The notes under the pieces were generated by a model. It was not told where the DNA came from. It ran no database searches and saw only the letters and a list, made by a program, of their open reading frames with translations. Of a stretch of DNA of 20,570 bases, positions 13,367 through 20,570 are shown piece by piece. Origin of the DNA: Lachnospiraceae bacterium UBA1748. Lineage in GTDB: Bacteria > Bacillota > Clostridia > Lachnospirales > Lachnospiraceae. The DNA lies in the NCBI GenBank assembly GCA_002314855.1, contig DCHQ01000010.1, positions 14,040 through 34,609 on the forward strand. The letters run 5' to 3'. The position numbers were made by a program, and so were the translations under genes. Position 1 is the stretch's first letter; every line of letters begins with the position of its first letter.

Positions 13367-15472
13367 TTATTGTTCCCAGTAGATGTCAACGACATCTCCT
13401 TCCTGTAAAACTCTAAGAAAATCTGTTGGTGCTTTATTAATCTGAGTAATAAGAGCCTTTCCACCAACTTTTGACCTGTCAAACTCAATATAATCAAATA
13501 CATCAACGAAAAGGTATTCTGGCTTTCCTTTAAGGATAATAGCTTCCCCATTGACTGTTACAGCCATATCTCTAATCACCTTAGGAACTGGTGTCTCATC
13601 CTGGTCCTCTGCTTCAGACTCTATATCCTTATCCTCACTTGCGGCATTGCTACTAGAAGCGCTGCTATAATACTCACCATCGTCTTCCGGTAATTCATCA
13701 TAGCTATTAGTTTCACTTAAGTCCTCTTTAACCCACTTTACTGAGAAATTCTCGTAAACAAGTGTCGAATCATCAGCCTTTTCATTATTAACGTAAACGC
13801 TTGTACCGTATTCAAGATTAACATCCATGAACTCTTTAATCTGCTTAACTGTATAATAATCAAGCATTACGATTTTATCGCCATCCTGAACATCATAATA
13901 AAGAGTCTTAATTTCTCCATTAATAAGTGGCATCTTAGGAAGCAGTACCCTGCTGCCATTAACATTTATCGCAAGATTTCCTTTAATCTCTGGTATTTTG
14001 TTAATAGGAAGTATCGCATCAGCGCCTGCTGAGGATGGAACAACCGTAATAACGTCATTAGCCTTAATTTCATGATGAAGACTTACAACATCTCCATTTA
14101 AAGTAATAACTGCAGGCTCACCAAGCTCTCCCCTTACTATTTTGTTAACACCATTAATTGAATAATTAATAGGATTACCTCTTCTTGGGAATAAGTGATC
14201 ATTGGGGAATCCCGCATGCATAGCAGCATCAACAACAGCAAGCGATGAACCATTGTACAGTTTCACGCTGGTATCATTGAATGTAACATATATAAAGTTA
14301 TTGTTCTGTTCATAGTAATTAAGACATATACCTATAGGTGTAACAAGAAGTGAATCCTTCTTTGTTCCATCCTTAAATTCTATGTTCTGCATTACTTCTT
14401 CGCCTCGAAGCGCAACACGCTGAGCGATAATATTCAGATTCTCTGCAATCTTTTCAGTATAACCTTCTATCTTACCGCCACCGCCTACTACGAATACCGC
14501 ACTTACTGGCTTATCACCATTAAGCTCTAATATCTTGTCAGAAGCCTGCTTTGCCATATCGCCTATGGCACCATCAAGCATCTTAAGTACTGACTCTTTC
14601 TTAATAACCTGAGGTAAAAGCATAATATCGTTATACTCCACCTCATCCTTTTCGCTAATTCCTCGCTTTATCTGTTCTGCTGTTGCAAAATCAACAAGGC
14701 AATCCTTGGCTATTATCTCTGTAAGACTGTCACCAGCCACAGGTATCATGCCATAGGCTACAATGCATCCATCCCTGGTTATTGATATATCGGAGGTTCC
14801 TGCTCCCACATCTATAAGAGCAATATTGAGCATACGATAATTCTCTGGTATAGCTACTGCAATGGCTGCAATAGGCTCGATTGTCATATTCACTACCTTA
14901 AGCCCTGCTATCTCAACAGCTTTATACAAGCCATCAACTACATCATCCGGAAGGAATGTTGCTATTATATCCTCTCCTATACTTCTTGCATTGTGGCTTT
15001 CAAGGTTACTCATCTGATATCCGTTAAGATAATAACGTATTACAGAATTGCCCACACAGTAAAACTTAATATCTGTGTCATTCTCCTGCTGGAACTGTTC
15101 ATACGCTTTTTCAATACCATATGAAGTAAGTCCTGCTATATGCTCTGGAGTAATAAGAGTCTCTTCTTCAAAATCTATTGTTACACTGGTCTCTATTGTT
15201 TTAAGCACACGTCCAGCTGCCGCGATACATACTTCGCCAAGCTTAATACCAAGTGTTTCTTCAAGAGCCTGCTTTACTTCGACAATAGTAGCACCAACCT
15301 GACCAATATCATGAATCTGACCATCAATCATAGCTCTGGTCTTATGCTCGCGAACCTCCTGGGCAACAACAATAAACTTCTCTTCTTCCTTATACCCTAC
15401 TGTACCAACAATACTTCGGGTACCGATATCAAGACCAAATATGTATTTTCCCTGATTATCTGTAATTAACAT
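13367..15472 (-). CDS. FtsA/PilM-like actin-fold ATPase with long repeated C-terminal extension
   Basis: A 701-residue protein, much longer than FtsA (about 420). Its N-terminal part has the actin/Hsp70-type nucleotide motifs: phosphate-1 GLDIGT (13-18), phosphate-2 DVGAGTSDISI (221-231) and the adenosine motif VVGGGGK (328-334), with an FtsA-like inserted subdomain between. After about residue 400 come three related beta-rich modules (456-478, 500-537, 636-701) that share a pattern N-G/K, a hydrophobic strand, then D-x-I/V-x-V, like small beta-grasp domains. An acidic, serine-rich linker (584-632) precedes the last one. No C-terminal amphipathic membrane helix of the classic FtsA type is seen. 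Translation is coupled to coaE through GAGGAA at the coaE end. It may be a cell-envelope or division scaffold, but its function is not known; true FtsA in the dcw cluster could be a separate gene. Confidence 0.88.
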   Translation of the reverse strand: MLITDNQGKYIFGLDIGTRSIVGTVGYKEEEKFIVVAQEVREHKTRAMIDGQIHDIGQVGATIVEVKQALEETLGIKLGEVCIAAAGRVLKTIETSVTIDFEEETLITPEHIAGLTSYGIEKAYEQFQQENDTDIKFYCVGNSVIRYYLNGYQMSNLESHNARSIGEDIIATFLPDDVVDGLYKAVEIAGLKVVNMTIEPIAAIAVAIPENYRMLNIALIDVGAGTSDISITRDGCIVAYGMIPVAGDSLTEIIAKDCLVDFATAEQIKRGISEKDEVEYNDIMLLPQVIKKESVLKMLDGAIGDMAKQASDKILELNGDKPVSAVFVVGGGGKIEGYTEKIAENLNIIAQRVALRGEEVMQNIEFKDGTKKDSLLVTPIGICLNYYEQNNNFIYVTFNDTSVKLYNGSSLAVVDAAMHAGFPNDHLFPRRGNPINYSINGVNKIVRGELGEPAVITLNGDVVSLHHEIKANDVITVVPSSAGADAILPINKIPEIKGNLAINVNGSRVLLPKMPLINGEIKTLYYDVQDGDKIVMLDYYTVKQIKEFMDVNLEYGTSVYVNNEKADDSTLVYENFSVKWVKEDLSETNSYDELPEDDGEYYSSASSSNAASEDKDIESEAEDQDETPVPKVIRDMAVTVNGEAIILKGKPEYLFVDVFDYIEFDRSKVGGKALITQINKAPTDFLRVLQEGDVVDIYWEQ

Positions 15473-15474
15473 TA

Positions 15475-16062
15475 TTATTCCTCTAAAGCTTTTATAACCT
15501 GCTTAGCAGCATTATCTATGGTCGTATTATTATCAATAACTTTATGACAGTACTTTCTAAAATCTTCTTCACTCATTTGCTTGGCCATAATACTGTCAAT
15601 CTTCTCATCACTATATCCGCGTGAGCTTTTAAGCCTGCTTCTTCTAGTATCCTCGCTGGCATATACATACCAAATCTCATCTAGGATTTTCAGGTAACCG
15701 TCCTCAATTAAAAGGGCTGCTTCTAGTATAAAATATTCTGTACCTTTAGCCTCTTCTTCATCCATCTTATCAAGAATATATTTCTTAACTGCAGGATGAA
15801 TAATCCCATTGACCTTAGATAGATTATCCTGGCTAGCAAATATTATTGAGGCAAACTTTTTTTTATCAAGTTCCTTGTTTTCATCAAGTATATCTTCACC
15901 AAAAGCCTCAATCAGTTTATTATAACAATCCTGTCCTTTAGCTTCAAGAATATGAGCCACTTCATCAGCCACACATATATATGAATTATAATTATCTCTA
16001 AACACATTAAGGACAGCCGACTTACCTGCACCGACGCCTCCAGTGATACCTATTTTACGCAT
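15475..16062 (-). CDS. coaE: Dephospho-CoA kinase
   Basis: Last step of coenzyme A synthesis: ATP-dependent phosphorylation of dephospho-CoA at the ribose 3' hydroxyl. At 195 residues it has the usual size. The P-loop GGVGAGKS is at residues 8-15; later come ADEVAH, the LEAALLIEDGY strand, and the lid and base-binding region RSRLKSSRGYSDEKID followed by the usual Q...K..CHKVIDNN end. AGAGG lies 7 bases before the ATG. It follows polA by 31 bases and precedes the FtsA-like gene by 2; polA-coaE neighbourhood is common in Bacillota. CoA links it loosely to ACP and Pta in this window, though they are in other operons. Confidence 0.97.
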   Translation of the reverse strand: MRKIGITGGVGAGKSAVLNVFRDNYNSYICVADEVAHILEAKGQDCYNKLIEAFGEDILDENKELDKKKFASIIFASQDNLSKVNGIIHPAVKKYILDKMDEEEAKGTEYFILEAALLIEDGYLKILDEIWYVYASEDTRRSRLKSSRGYSDEKIDSIMAKQMSEEDFRKYCHKVIDNNTTIDNAAKQVIKALEE

Positions 16063-16093
16063 TTAAAAACCTCTATAAATATACACACTAAAA

Positions 16094-18808
16094 TTACTTA
16101 GCCTCGTACCAGCTATCACCATAGCTAGATGATACTTCCAAAGTAACTGGGAAGTTTGCTGCGCCAACCATTTCCTCTTCAAGAATCCGAGCAGCCATTT
16201 CTCGTTCATCGGCGTAGGCTTCAATAATAAGTTCATCATGAACCTGAAGTATTAGCTTCGAGCGAAGTCCTTCTTTCTTTAACCTGTCATATACATTAAT
16301 CATCGCAATCTTCATAACATCAGCAGCTGAGCCCTGAATTGGTGCATTCATGGCAACTCTTTCACCGAATTGTCTCTGCATGAAGTTCAAGTTCTTTAGC
16401 TCTGGAATAGGACGACGTCTTCCTGTATAGGTCTCACTATATCCCTTCTCTTTGGCTGTTTCTTTACAATTATCCAAATATTCCTTTATTTTAGGATATG
16501 TTTCAAAATAATCTTCTATATATTTCTTGGCCTCAGCTCTTGATATTGATAAATCCTGGCTAAGTCCAAATGAGCTTATTCCATACACTATACCAAAATT
16601 AACAGCCTTCGCATTACGTCTTTGAAGATCGGTCACCTCATCAAAAGGTACACCAAATACAAGGGATGCTGTAAGCGCATGTATATCCTTATTATTCTTA
16701 TATGCATCTATAAGCTGCTCGTCTCCTGAAAATGATGCTAATATTCTAAGCTCAACCTGAGAATAATCGGCATCAAGTAGTACGCAGCCCTCTCTTGGCA
16801 CAAACACCTTACGAATAAGTCGTCCAAGCTCCATTCTAGTTGGAATATTCTGAAGATTAGGATCTGCCGAGCTAATACGTCCTGTAGCAGTAACTGTCTG
16901 TTTAAAGCTTGAATGAATACGTCCATCTGGTCCAATATATTCACTTAATCCTTCCGCGTATGTGCTTCGAAGCTTTGTTAATGTTCTATATTCAAGTATG
17001 TCTCTGACCATTGGACATTCTTCGGCCAGTTTTTCGAGGACATCAGCACTGGTAGAATATCCTGTCTTGGTTTTCTTACCACCCTGTAGTCCCATCTTTT
17101 CAAATAAAAGTTCTCCAAGCTGTTTAGGAGAATTAATATTAAACTCCTCACCAGCCTGCTCATATATCTTTTTTTCAAGCTTTTCTATGGATGCCAAAAG
17201 TTCCTGACCATATGCTTTAAGTTCTTCTCTTCGAACAAGCATACCTTCATTTTCCATGGCGTATAAAACATAGCTTACTGGCATTTCAATATCAAGCATT
17301 AACGAAATCATGCCCTGACTGGTAAGCTGCGCGTAAAGCTCATCATATGCCTTACTGATAGCATATGCCTCAATACCCATATATCTCTTTACTTCTTCTC
17401 TCTTATTATCTAATAAATCGCTCAGCTTTTCCTTGCCAAAATTAATACCATAATCTGATATAAATATACCTGCATATGACTTGGCAATATCTATCATGTC
17501 AGGCTCAGACTTAAGAGGATTCAAAAGATAAGCTGCTATTTCCACGTCAAAGAATGACTTACCAACCTTAGACGCATACTCATCATTAAGTCCAGCAAGC
17601 TTATAAGCCTTCTTTACTCCGTGAGTAATAATAGTCACATTTTCTCTGACAAGCTGCCCTATTCCATCCTCTATTTTCTTAGCTGATACTTTGCTGCTAT
17701 CAGCAAAAAAGACTTTTCCATTTACTTCTAATGCAATAACAACTTTTTTATCATCAGTTACTGAATCAAATAGTGACATTTGACCACTACTTTCTTCATT
17801 AGGAGAAAGAGATTCAAACTTTAGGCTAAGCGCAGTCTTTTTCGCCAAAATAGCTTCCTTTAATACCTCATCAAAAGCCTTGTCGTTAGCAATATCAACT
17901 ATAGAATCGATAATGGCATCATTTTTGTTATCCTGAGTCTCTCCTGCTTCGAATCGAGAAAGCATATTTCTAAAAGAAAGCTCCTGGAAAAGACTATAAG
18001 CCTCAGAAGTGTAAATATTACCCAGCTTAACTGCATCAAGACTTGTATCAATATCCGCATCAATATTGATTGTTGCCAGAACTTTACTAAGATCTGCAAG
18101 CTCTCTGTTGGCTTTCAATGTCTCTTTTACTGATTTTTTGCTTATTTCCTCTACATGCTCATAAATAGAATCCAGCGAACCGTACGCAGCCATAAGTTCC
18201 TCGGCAGTCTTAGGTCCAATCTTTGGAACACCAGGAATATTATCCGATGTATCTCCCATAAGCGCCTTTAGTTCAATGAACTGAAGTGGAGTCACCTTAT
18301 ACTCGGCCTCCACATCCTTGGCGTAATAGTTAAATATCTCTGTCTTTCCACGAAATGTTTTCGGTATGCTTATCTTAATATGTTCAGAAGCTATTTGAAG
18401 AAGGTCTCTATCTCCTGACAGTAGTGTCACTTCTAGTCCTTCTTTTTCTGCTCTTTTTGCAAAAGTACCCAGGATGTCATCGGCTTCTAAACCCGCTTTT
18501 TCACGCATAGCAATGCCCATTGCAGCCAGTACTTCTTTCATAACAGGAACCTGCTCACGAAGTTCATCTGGCATAGGCTTTCTTGTTCCCTTATACTCAC
18601 TAAATATCTCATGACGAAATGTTGGTGCGGACACATCAAAAGCAACCACGAGGTGATCTGGTTTCTCATCCTCTATGGCTCTAAACATAATATTTAAAAA
18701 GCCGTATATTGCATTGGTATGAAGTCCCTTGTCATTAGTAAGGTCAGGAATTCCATAAAAAGTTCTATGTAATATACTAAATCCATCTATTAATAATAAT
18801 TTACTCAT
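16094..18808 (-). CDS. polA: DNA polymerase I (5'-nuclease active, proofreading domain degenerate)
   Basis: Repair polymerase that also removes Okazaki RNA primers. It has 904 residues. The 5'-3' nuclease domain (about 1-290) shows LLLIDGFSILHR, EADDILG, LLSGDRDLLQ and MGDTSDNIPGVPKIGPKTA, so it looks active. The middle 3'-5' exonuclease domain (about 300-480) keeps its fold landmarks (FFDVEIAAYLLNP) but lacks the D-x-E of Exo I and the aspartate of Exo II, as in Bacillus and Taq enzymes, so proofreading is probably absent. The polymerase domain is complete: motif A DADYSQVELR (D681 catalytic), motif B RRNAKAVNFGIVYG (730-743, F738 at the dideoxy-discrimination position) and motif C VHDE (856-859). 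Its ATG overlaps the stop of the zf-HC2 gene by four bases, implying coupling. Confidence 0.98.
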   Translation of the reverse strand: MSKLLLIDGFSILHRTFYGIPDLTNDKGLHTNAIYGFLNIMFRAIEDEKPDHLVVAFDVSAPTFRHEIFSEYKGTRKPMPDELREQVPVMKEVLAAMGIAMREKAGLEADDILGTFAKRAEKEGLEVTLLSGDRDLLQIASEHIKISIPKTFRGKTEIFNYYAKDVEAEYKVTPLQFIELKALMGDTSDNIPGVPKIGPKTAEELMAAYGSLDSIYEHVEEISKKSVKETLKANRELADLSKVLATINIDADIDTSLDAVKLGNIYTSEAYSLFQELSFRNMLSRFEAGETQDNKNDAIIDSIVDIANDKAFDEVLKEAILAKKTALSLKFESLSPNEESSGQMSLFDSVTDDKKVVIALEVNGKVFFADSSKVSAKKIEDGIGQLVRENVTIITHGVKKAYKLAGLNDEYASKVGKSFFDVEIAAYLLNPLKSEPDMIDIAKSYAGIFISDYGINFGKEKLSDLLDNKREEVKRYMGIEAYAISKAYDELYAQLTSQGMISLMLDIEMPVSYVLYAMENEGMLVRREELKAYGQELLASIEKLEKKIYEQAGEEFNINSPKQLGELLFEKMGLQGGKKTKTGYSTSADVLEKLAEECPMVRDILEYRTLTKLRSTYAEGLSEYIGPDGRIHSSFKQTVTATGRISSADPNLQNIPTRMELGRLIRKVFVPREGCVLLDADYSQVELRILASFSGDEQLIDAYKNNKDIHALTASLVFGVPFDEVTDLQRRNAKAVNFGIVYGISSFGLSQDLSISRAEAKKYIEDYFETYPKIKEYLDNCKETAKEKGYSETYTGRRRPIPELKNLNFMQRQFGERVAMNAPIQGSAADVMKIAMINVYDRLKKEGLRSKLILQVHDELIIEAYADEREMAARILEEEMVGAANFPVTLEVSSSYGDSWYEAK

Positions 18809-19128
18809 AAAATAACCCCTATTATAAGAACTACAAACGGCAATAAAAGCATGAACCCAACAGCCATATTGACTAACAGTCTGGTATTATGTATGGCTTC
18901 GTTTTTCTCTGTTTCAGCCTTGAGCATACGTTCAAAGTCTTTCCGAAGATTAAAGTCACTACCTGACTCCAGTCTCCTAAGACCTTCTATTACCAGATAT
19001 TCCGAACGCATATCCTCCTTACATGACGGGCACTCACTAATATGCCTAAGAAGAATCCTGCTTTTTCTGTCCCCTAATTCATTTTTTAGAAATGGATGAA
19101 TACATCCTTTACACTCTTTGCAGTCCAT
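18805..19128 (-). CDS. Small zf-HC2 domain membrane protein (anti-sigma-factor-like)
   Basis: A 107-residue protein with a putative zinc-binding zf-HC2 domain at the N-terminus: HISECPSC gives the H-x3-C-x2-C core, with additional cysteines C3, C6 and C9 before it. A short polar linker is followed by one hydrophobic helix at the C-terminus (about 84-107), so it should be anchored with the zinc domain in the cytoplasm. This layout is common in anti-sigma factors, but no sigma-factor gene is next to it and the protein ends right after the helix, with no outer sensor domain. It is the first gene of the polA run, with GGAG five bases before its ATG, and shares an ATGA overlap with polA. Function unknown; the anti-sigma label is only a domain-based analogy. 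Confidence 0.8.
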   Translation of the reverse strand: MDCKECKGCIHPFLKNELGDRKSRILLRHISECPSCKEDMRSEYLVIEGLRRLESGSDFNLRKDFERMLKAETEKNEAIHNTRLLVNMAVGFMLLLPFVVLIIGVIL

Positions 19129-19154
19129 AAATACTCCAATTTTAAACTATTAAA

Positions 19155-19183
19155 AGTATACCACAGTGCATGCCCATAGTAAA
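19155..19183 (-). promoter_or_regulatory. Predicted promoter of the zf-HC2-polA operon
   Basis: Minus strand -35 TTTACT (19178-19183), 17-base spacer, -10 TATACT (19155-19160) with an extended -10 TGG just before it. Predicted start near 19148, about 20 bases before the ATG. It is the only good promoter I see for the seven-gene run ending at 10840. Confidence 0.75.
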
Positions 19184-19190
19184 AAAATAA

Positions 19191-19219
19191 TTGAAATAAA
19201 CTGCCTGCTATGTTATCAT
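19191..19219 (+). promoter_or_regulatory. Predicted promoter of tRNA-Leu
   Basis: Plus strand -35 TTGAAA (19191-19196), 17-base spacer, -10 TATCAT (19214-19219) with extended -10 TGT. The predicted start lies only about six bases before the mature tRNA 5' end. It stands back to back with the zf-HC2-polA promoter. Confidence 0.82.
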
Positions 19220-19231
19220 TGCTATTGTTCA

Positions 19232-19314
19232 GCCGGTGTGTCGGAATGGCAGACGATGCAGACTCAAAATCTGTTGGGTGTACGCCCGTGCGGGTTCAAG
19301 TCCCGCCACCGGCA
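19232..19314 (+). tRNA. tRNA-Leu (anticodon CAA)
   Basis: An 83-base cloverleaf with a long class II variable arm. Acceptor stem GCCGGTG (19232-19238) pairs with CACCGGC (19307-19313), and A19314 is the leucine-type discriminator. The anticodon stem GCAGA/TCTGT encloses loop CTCAAAA, so the anticodon is CAA and it reads UUG. The variable arm GGGT-GTAC-GCCC forms a hairpin, and the T stem GCGGG/CCCGC with loop TTCAAGT is perfect. The 3' CCA is not encoded, so it must be added after transcription. The gene is alone, on the plus strand among minus-strand genes. Confidence 0.96.
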
Positions 19315-19336
19315 TTTCATATTTTGAAATAATAAT

Positions 19337-19369
19337 AAAGTCCGAATGTTTTATAACATTCGGACTTTT
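19337..19369. terminator. Bidirectional terminator between tRNA-Leu and the murE-type gene
   Basis: A perfect 14-bp inverted repeat (19337-19350 with 19355-19368) with loop TTAT. On the plus strand it ends in UUUU after the tRNA; on the minus strand it follows the ligase stop codon by 12 bases and is trailed by UUAUUAUUAUU. It can serve both converging transcripts. Confidence 0.9.
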
Positions 19370-19380
19370 GTATTCGCCAA

Positions 19381-20570
19381 TTAATGATTCTTCATATATT
19401 CTTCTACTACTTCCTGCTCAGAGAAATGATACTTAACACCCTTGATATCCTGGTACTCTTCATGGCCCTTACCAATAAGAGCAATGATATCATTCTTGCC
19501 AGCTGTTTCAAGAAGATGATGGATGGCCTCTGTTCTGTCTATGATAATCTCATACTTACCACCAAATGCCTCGATACCTTCTATAATCTCAGCATTGATA
19601 TCGTCTATCTCCTCAAATCTAGGATTATCTGTGGTAAGTATTGTATAGTCCGCATATTTACCCGCACGCGATCCCATATCATATCTTCTGGCCTTAGGCT
19701 TATTACCGCCACCACCAAACAAACATACAAGTCTCTCTGGATTGTAGGCTCGAAGAGTCTTAAGAAGCTCCTCCATACTAAGTGCATTGTGCGCATAGTC
19801 TATTACCATAGTAGTGATGCTTGTAGCACATCTAAGAAGCTGCGTTCTACCCTTTACATATACAGTCTTTAATCCTTGCTTGATTGCGTTAACGTCAGCA
19901 CCTACTAATGAAGTAAGTTCCATCGCTATAAGTGCATTCTCTACATTGAACTCACCTGGAATACCAAGCTCAAAACTATCCTCGATATCACCATGAGTAT
20001 CAAATGAAATACCAAGAACTTCCTCTGTCCATATCATCTTGATATTCTCGGCATATAAATCAGTCTTTGACTTAACAGATATTCCATGAGGCTTACCGTC
20101 GAATCTTTTAAGCGCATCCTGCCATCTGTCTGCATCAATATTCACTACTACCTCTTTGCTCTGAGCAAACATCAGGCTCTTACAGTCAAGATAATCCTCG
20201 AAATCAGGATGTTCCTCTGGACTGATATGGTCAGGTGAAATATTAAGAAATGCTGCATAATCAAAGATAATGCCATCTGTTCTATGCATCTTAAAGCCCT
20301 GCGATGATGCTTCCATAACCACGTATTTACAGCCAGCATTAGCCATATCATTAAAGAGTGAATGAAGAATGTATGACTCTGGAGTAGTATTCTGAGTTGG
20401 GATCTTCTCTGAACCGATAAAAGTACCCATAGTACCTATCATACCAACCTTGTTACCACCAGCCTCTAATATACTCTTAACCATATGAGCTGTTGTAGTT
20501 TTACCCTTAGTACCTGTAATACCAATAACTGTAAGCTTTTTGGCTGGATAATCAAACCATGCTGCAGAGC
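19381..20570 (-). CDS. murE: UDP-N-acetylmuramyl-tripeptide synthetase (MurE-type ligase), C-terminal part
   Basis: Adds the third amino acid to the peptidoglycan precursor UDP-MurNAc-L-Ala-D-Glu in the cytoplasm. The reading frame stays open to the right edge, so the gene is cut there: about 395 residues are visible and roughly 95 N-terminal ones are missing. An in-frame ATG at 20484 is not the start, because the ATP loop GTKGKTTT (20491-20514) lies upstream of it. Further motifs are NTTPES, the VVMEASSQ strand, NISPDHISPEEHPDFEDYL, GEFNVENALIA, VKGRTQLL, VIDYAHNA, FGGGGNKPKARR, TDNPRFEE and the C-terminal LIGKGHEEYQ. The DNPR motif is the one linked with meso-diaminopimelate recognition, whereas the SPDHI..EHP..FEDY stretch recalls lysine-adding enzymes. 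It is not next to other mur genes in the window, so a second MurE elsewhere is possible. Confidence 0.92.
   Translation of the reverse strand, partial: SAAWFDYPAKKLTVIGITGTKGKTTTAHMVKSILEAGGNKVGMIGTMGTFIGSEKIPTQNTTPESYILHSLFNDMANAGCKYVVMEASSQGFKMHRTDGIIFDYAAFLNISPDHISPEEHPDFEDYLDCKSLMFAQSKEVVVNIDADRWQDALKRFDGKPHGISVKSKTDLYAENIKMIWTEEVLGISFDTHGDIEDSFELGIPGEFNVENALIAMELTSLVGADVNAIKQGLKTVYVKGRTQLLRCATSITTMVIDYAHNALSMEELLKTLRAYNPERLVCLFGGGGNKPKARRYDMGSRAGKYADYTILTTDNPRFEEIDDINAEIIEGIEAFGGKYEIIIDRTEAIHHLLETAGKNDIIALIGKGHEEYQDIKGVKYHFSEQEVVEEYMKNH

Noticed and set aside
18805..19128. Anti-sigma factor of a sigma/anti-sigma pair
   Set aside because: No sigma-factor gene is adjacent and the protein lacks an outer domain; only the zinc-binding domain label was kept.
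1..20570. Mobile element, CRISPR array, phage or defence system
   Set aside because: No transposase, integrase, spaced repeats, attachment-site duplication or known defence domain is visible; the content is housekeeping throughout. The tRNA-Leu gene is an integration-type site in principle, but no integrase or repeat of its 3' end is seen beside it.

Overview
The window looks like core chromosome of a low-GC, strictly Gram-positive-type member of the Bacillota, most probably a Lachnospiraceae-like Clostridium relative. This rests on gene content and order (plsX-acpP-rnc-smc-ftsY; polA-coaE-FtsA-like-metallo-beta-lactamase; the ACT/DUF711 pair), AT-rich intergenic DNA with near-consensus sigma-A promoters, and strong AGGAGG-type ribosome sites. 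The species cannot be named from the sequence alone. I see no phage, transposon, CRISPR array, toxin-antitoxin pair or defence island.

Layout. (1) 1-5765, minus strand: a lipid / cell-growth operon read right to left, plsX, acpP, rnc, smc, then the start of a probable ftsY that runs off the left edge. Its promoter (5808-5836) overlaps the tail of the rpmF terminator. (2) 5844-6153: rpmF (ribosomal protein L32) as a single-gene unit with a perfect TTGACA-17-TATAAT promoter and its own terminator. (3) 6179-8419: an unusual secreted, membrane-anchored M3-type metallopeptidase. (4) 8463-9584: pta (phosphotransacetylase) with promoter and hairpin. (5) 9692-10833, plus strand: tmcAL, divergent from pta and the only protein gene on the plus strand. 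(6) 10840-19183, minus strand: a tightly packed seven-gene run, zf-HC2 membrane protein, polA, coaE, a long FtsA-like ATPase, a WalJ/YycJ-like metallo-beta-lactamase, an ACT-domain protein and a DUF711 (UPF0210) protein, probably served by one promoter at 19155-19183. (7) 19191-19368: tRNA-Leu(CAA) on the plus strand with its own promoter, ending in a hairpin that can serve both strands. (8) 19381-20570: the C-terminal part of a MurE-type ligase on the minus strand, cut by the right edge.

The genes mostly serve growth: phospholipid and fatty-acid initiation (PlsX, ACP), RNA processing (RNase III), chromosome organisation (SMC), membrane targeting (FtsY), ribosome assembly (L32), acetyl-phosphate metabolism (Pta), acetate-dependent tRNA modification (TmcAL), DNA repair (PolA, WalJ-like), CoA synthesis (CoaE) and cell wall synthesis (MurE). 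No intergenic stretch exceeds 300 bases; the longest (19129-19380) holds two promoters, the tRNA and the terminator, and 9520-9750 holds the two divergent promoters.

The parts least explained by known biology are the membrane-anchored M3 peptidase, the repeated C-terminal modules of the FtsA-like protein, the ACT/DUF711 pair, and the zf-HC2 protein that overlaps polA without a partner sigma factor. I found no convincing evidence for a wholly new multi-gene system.
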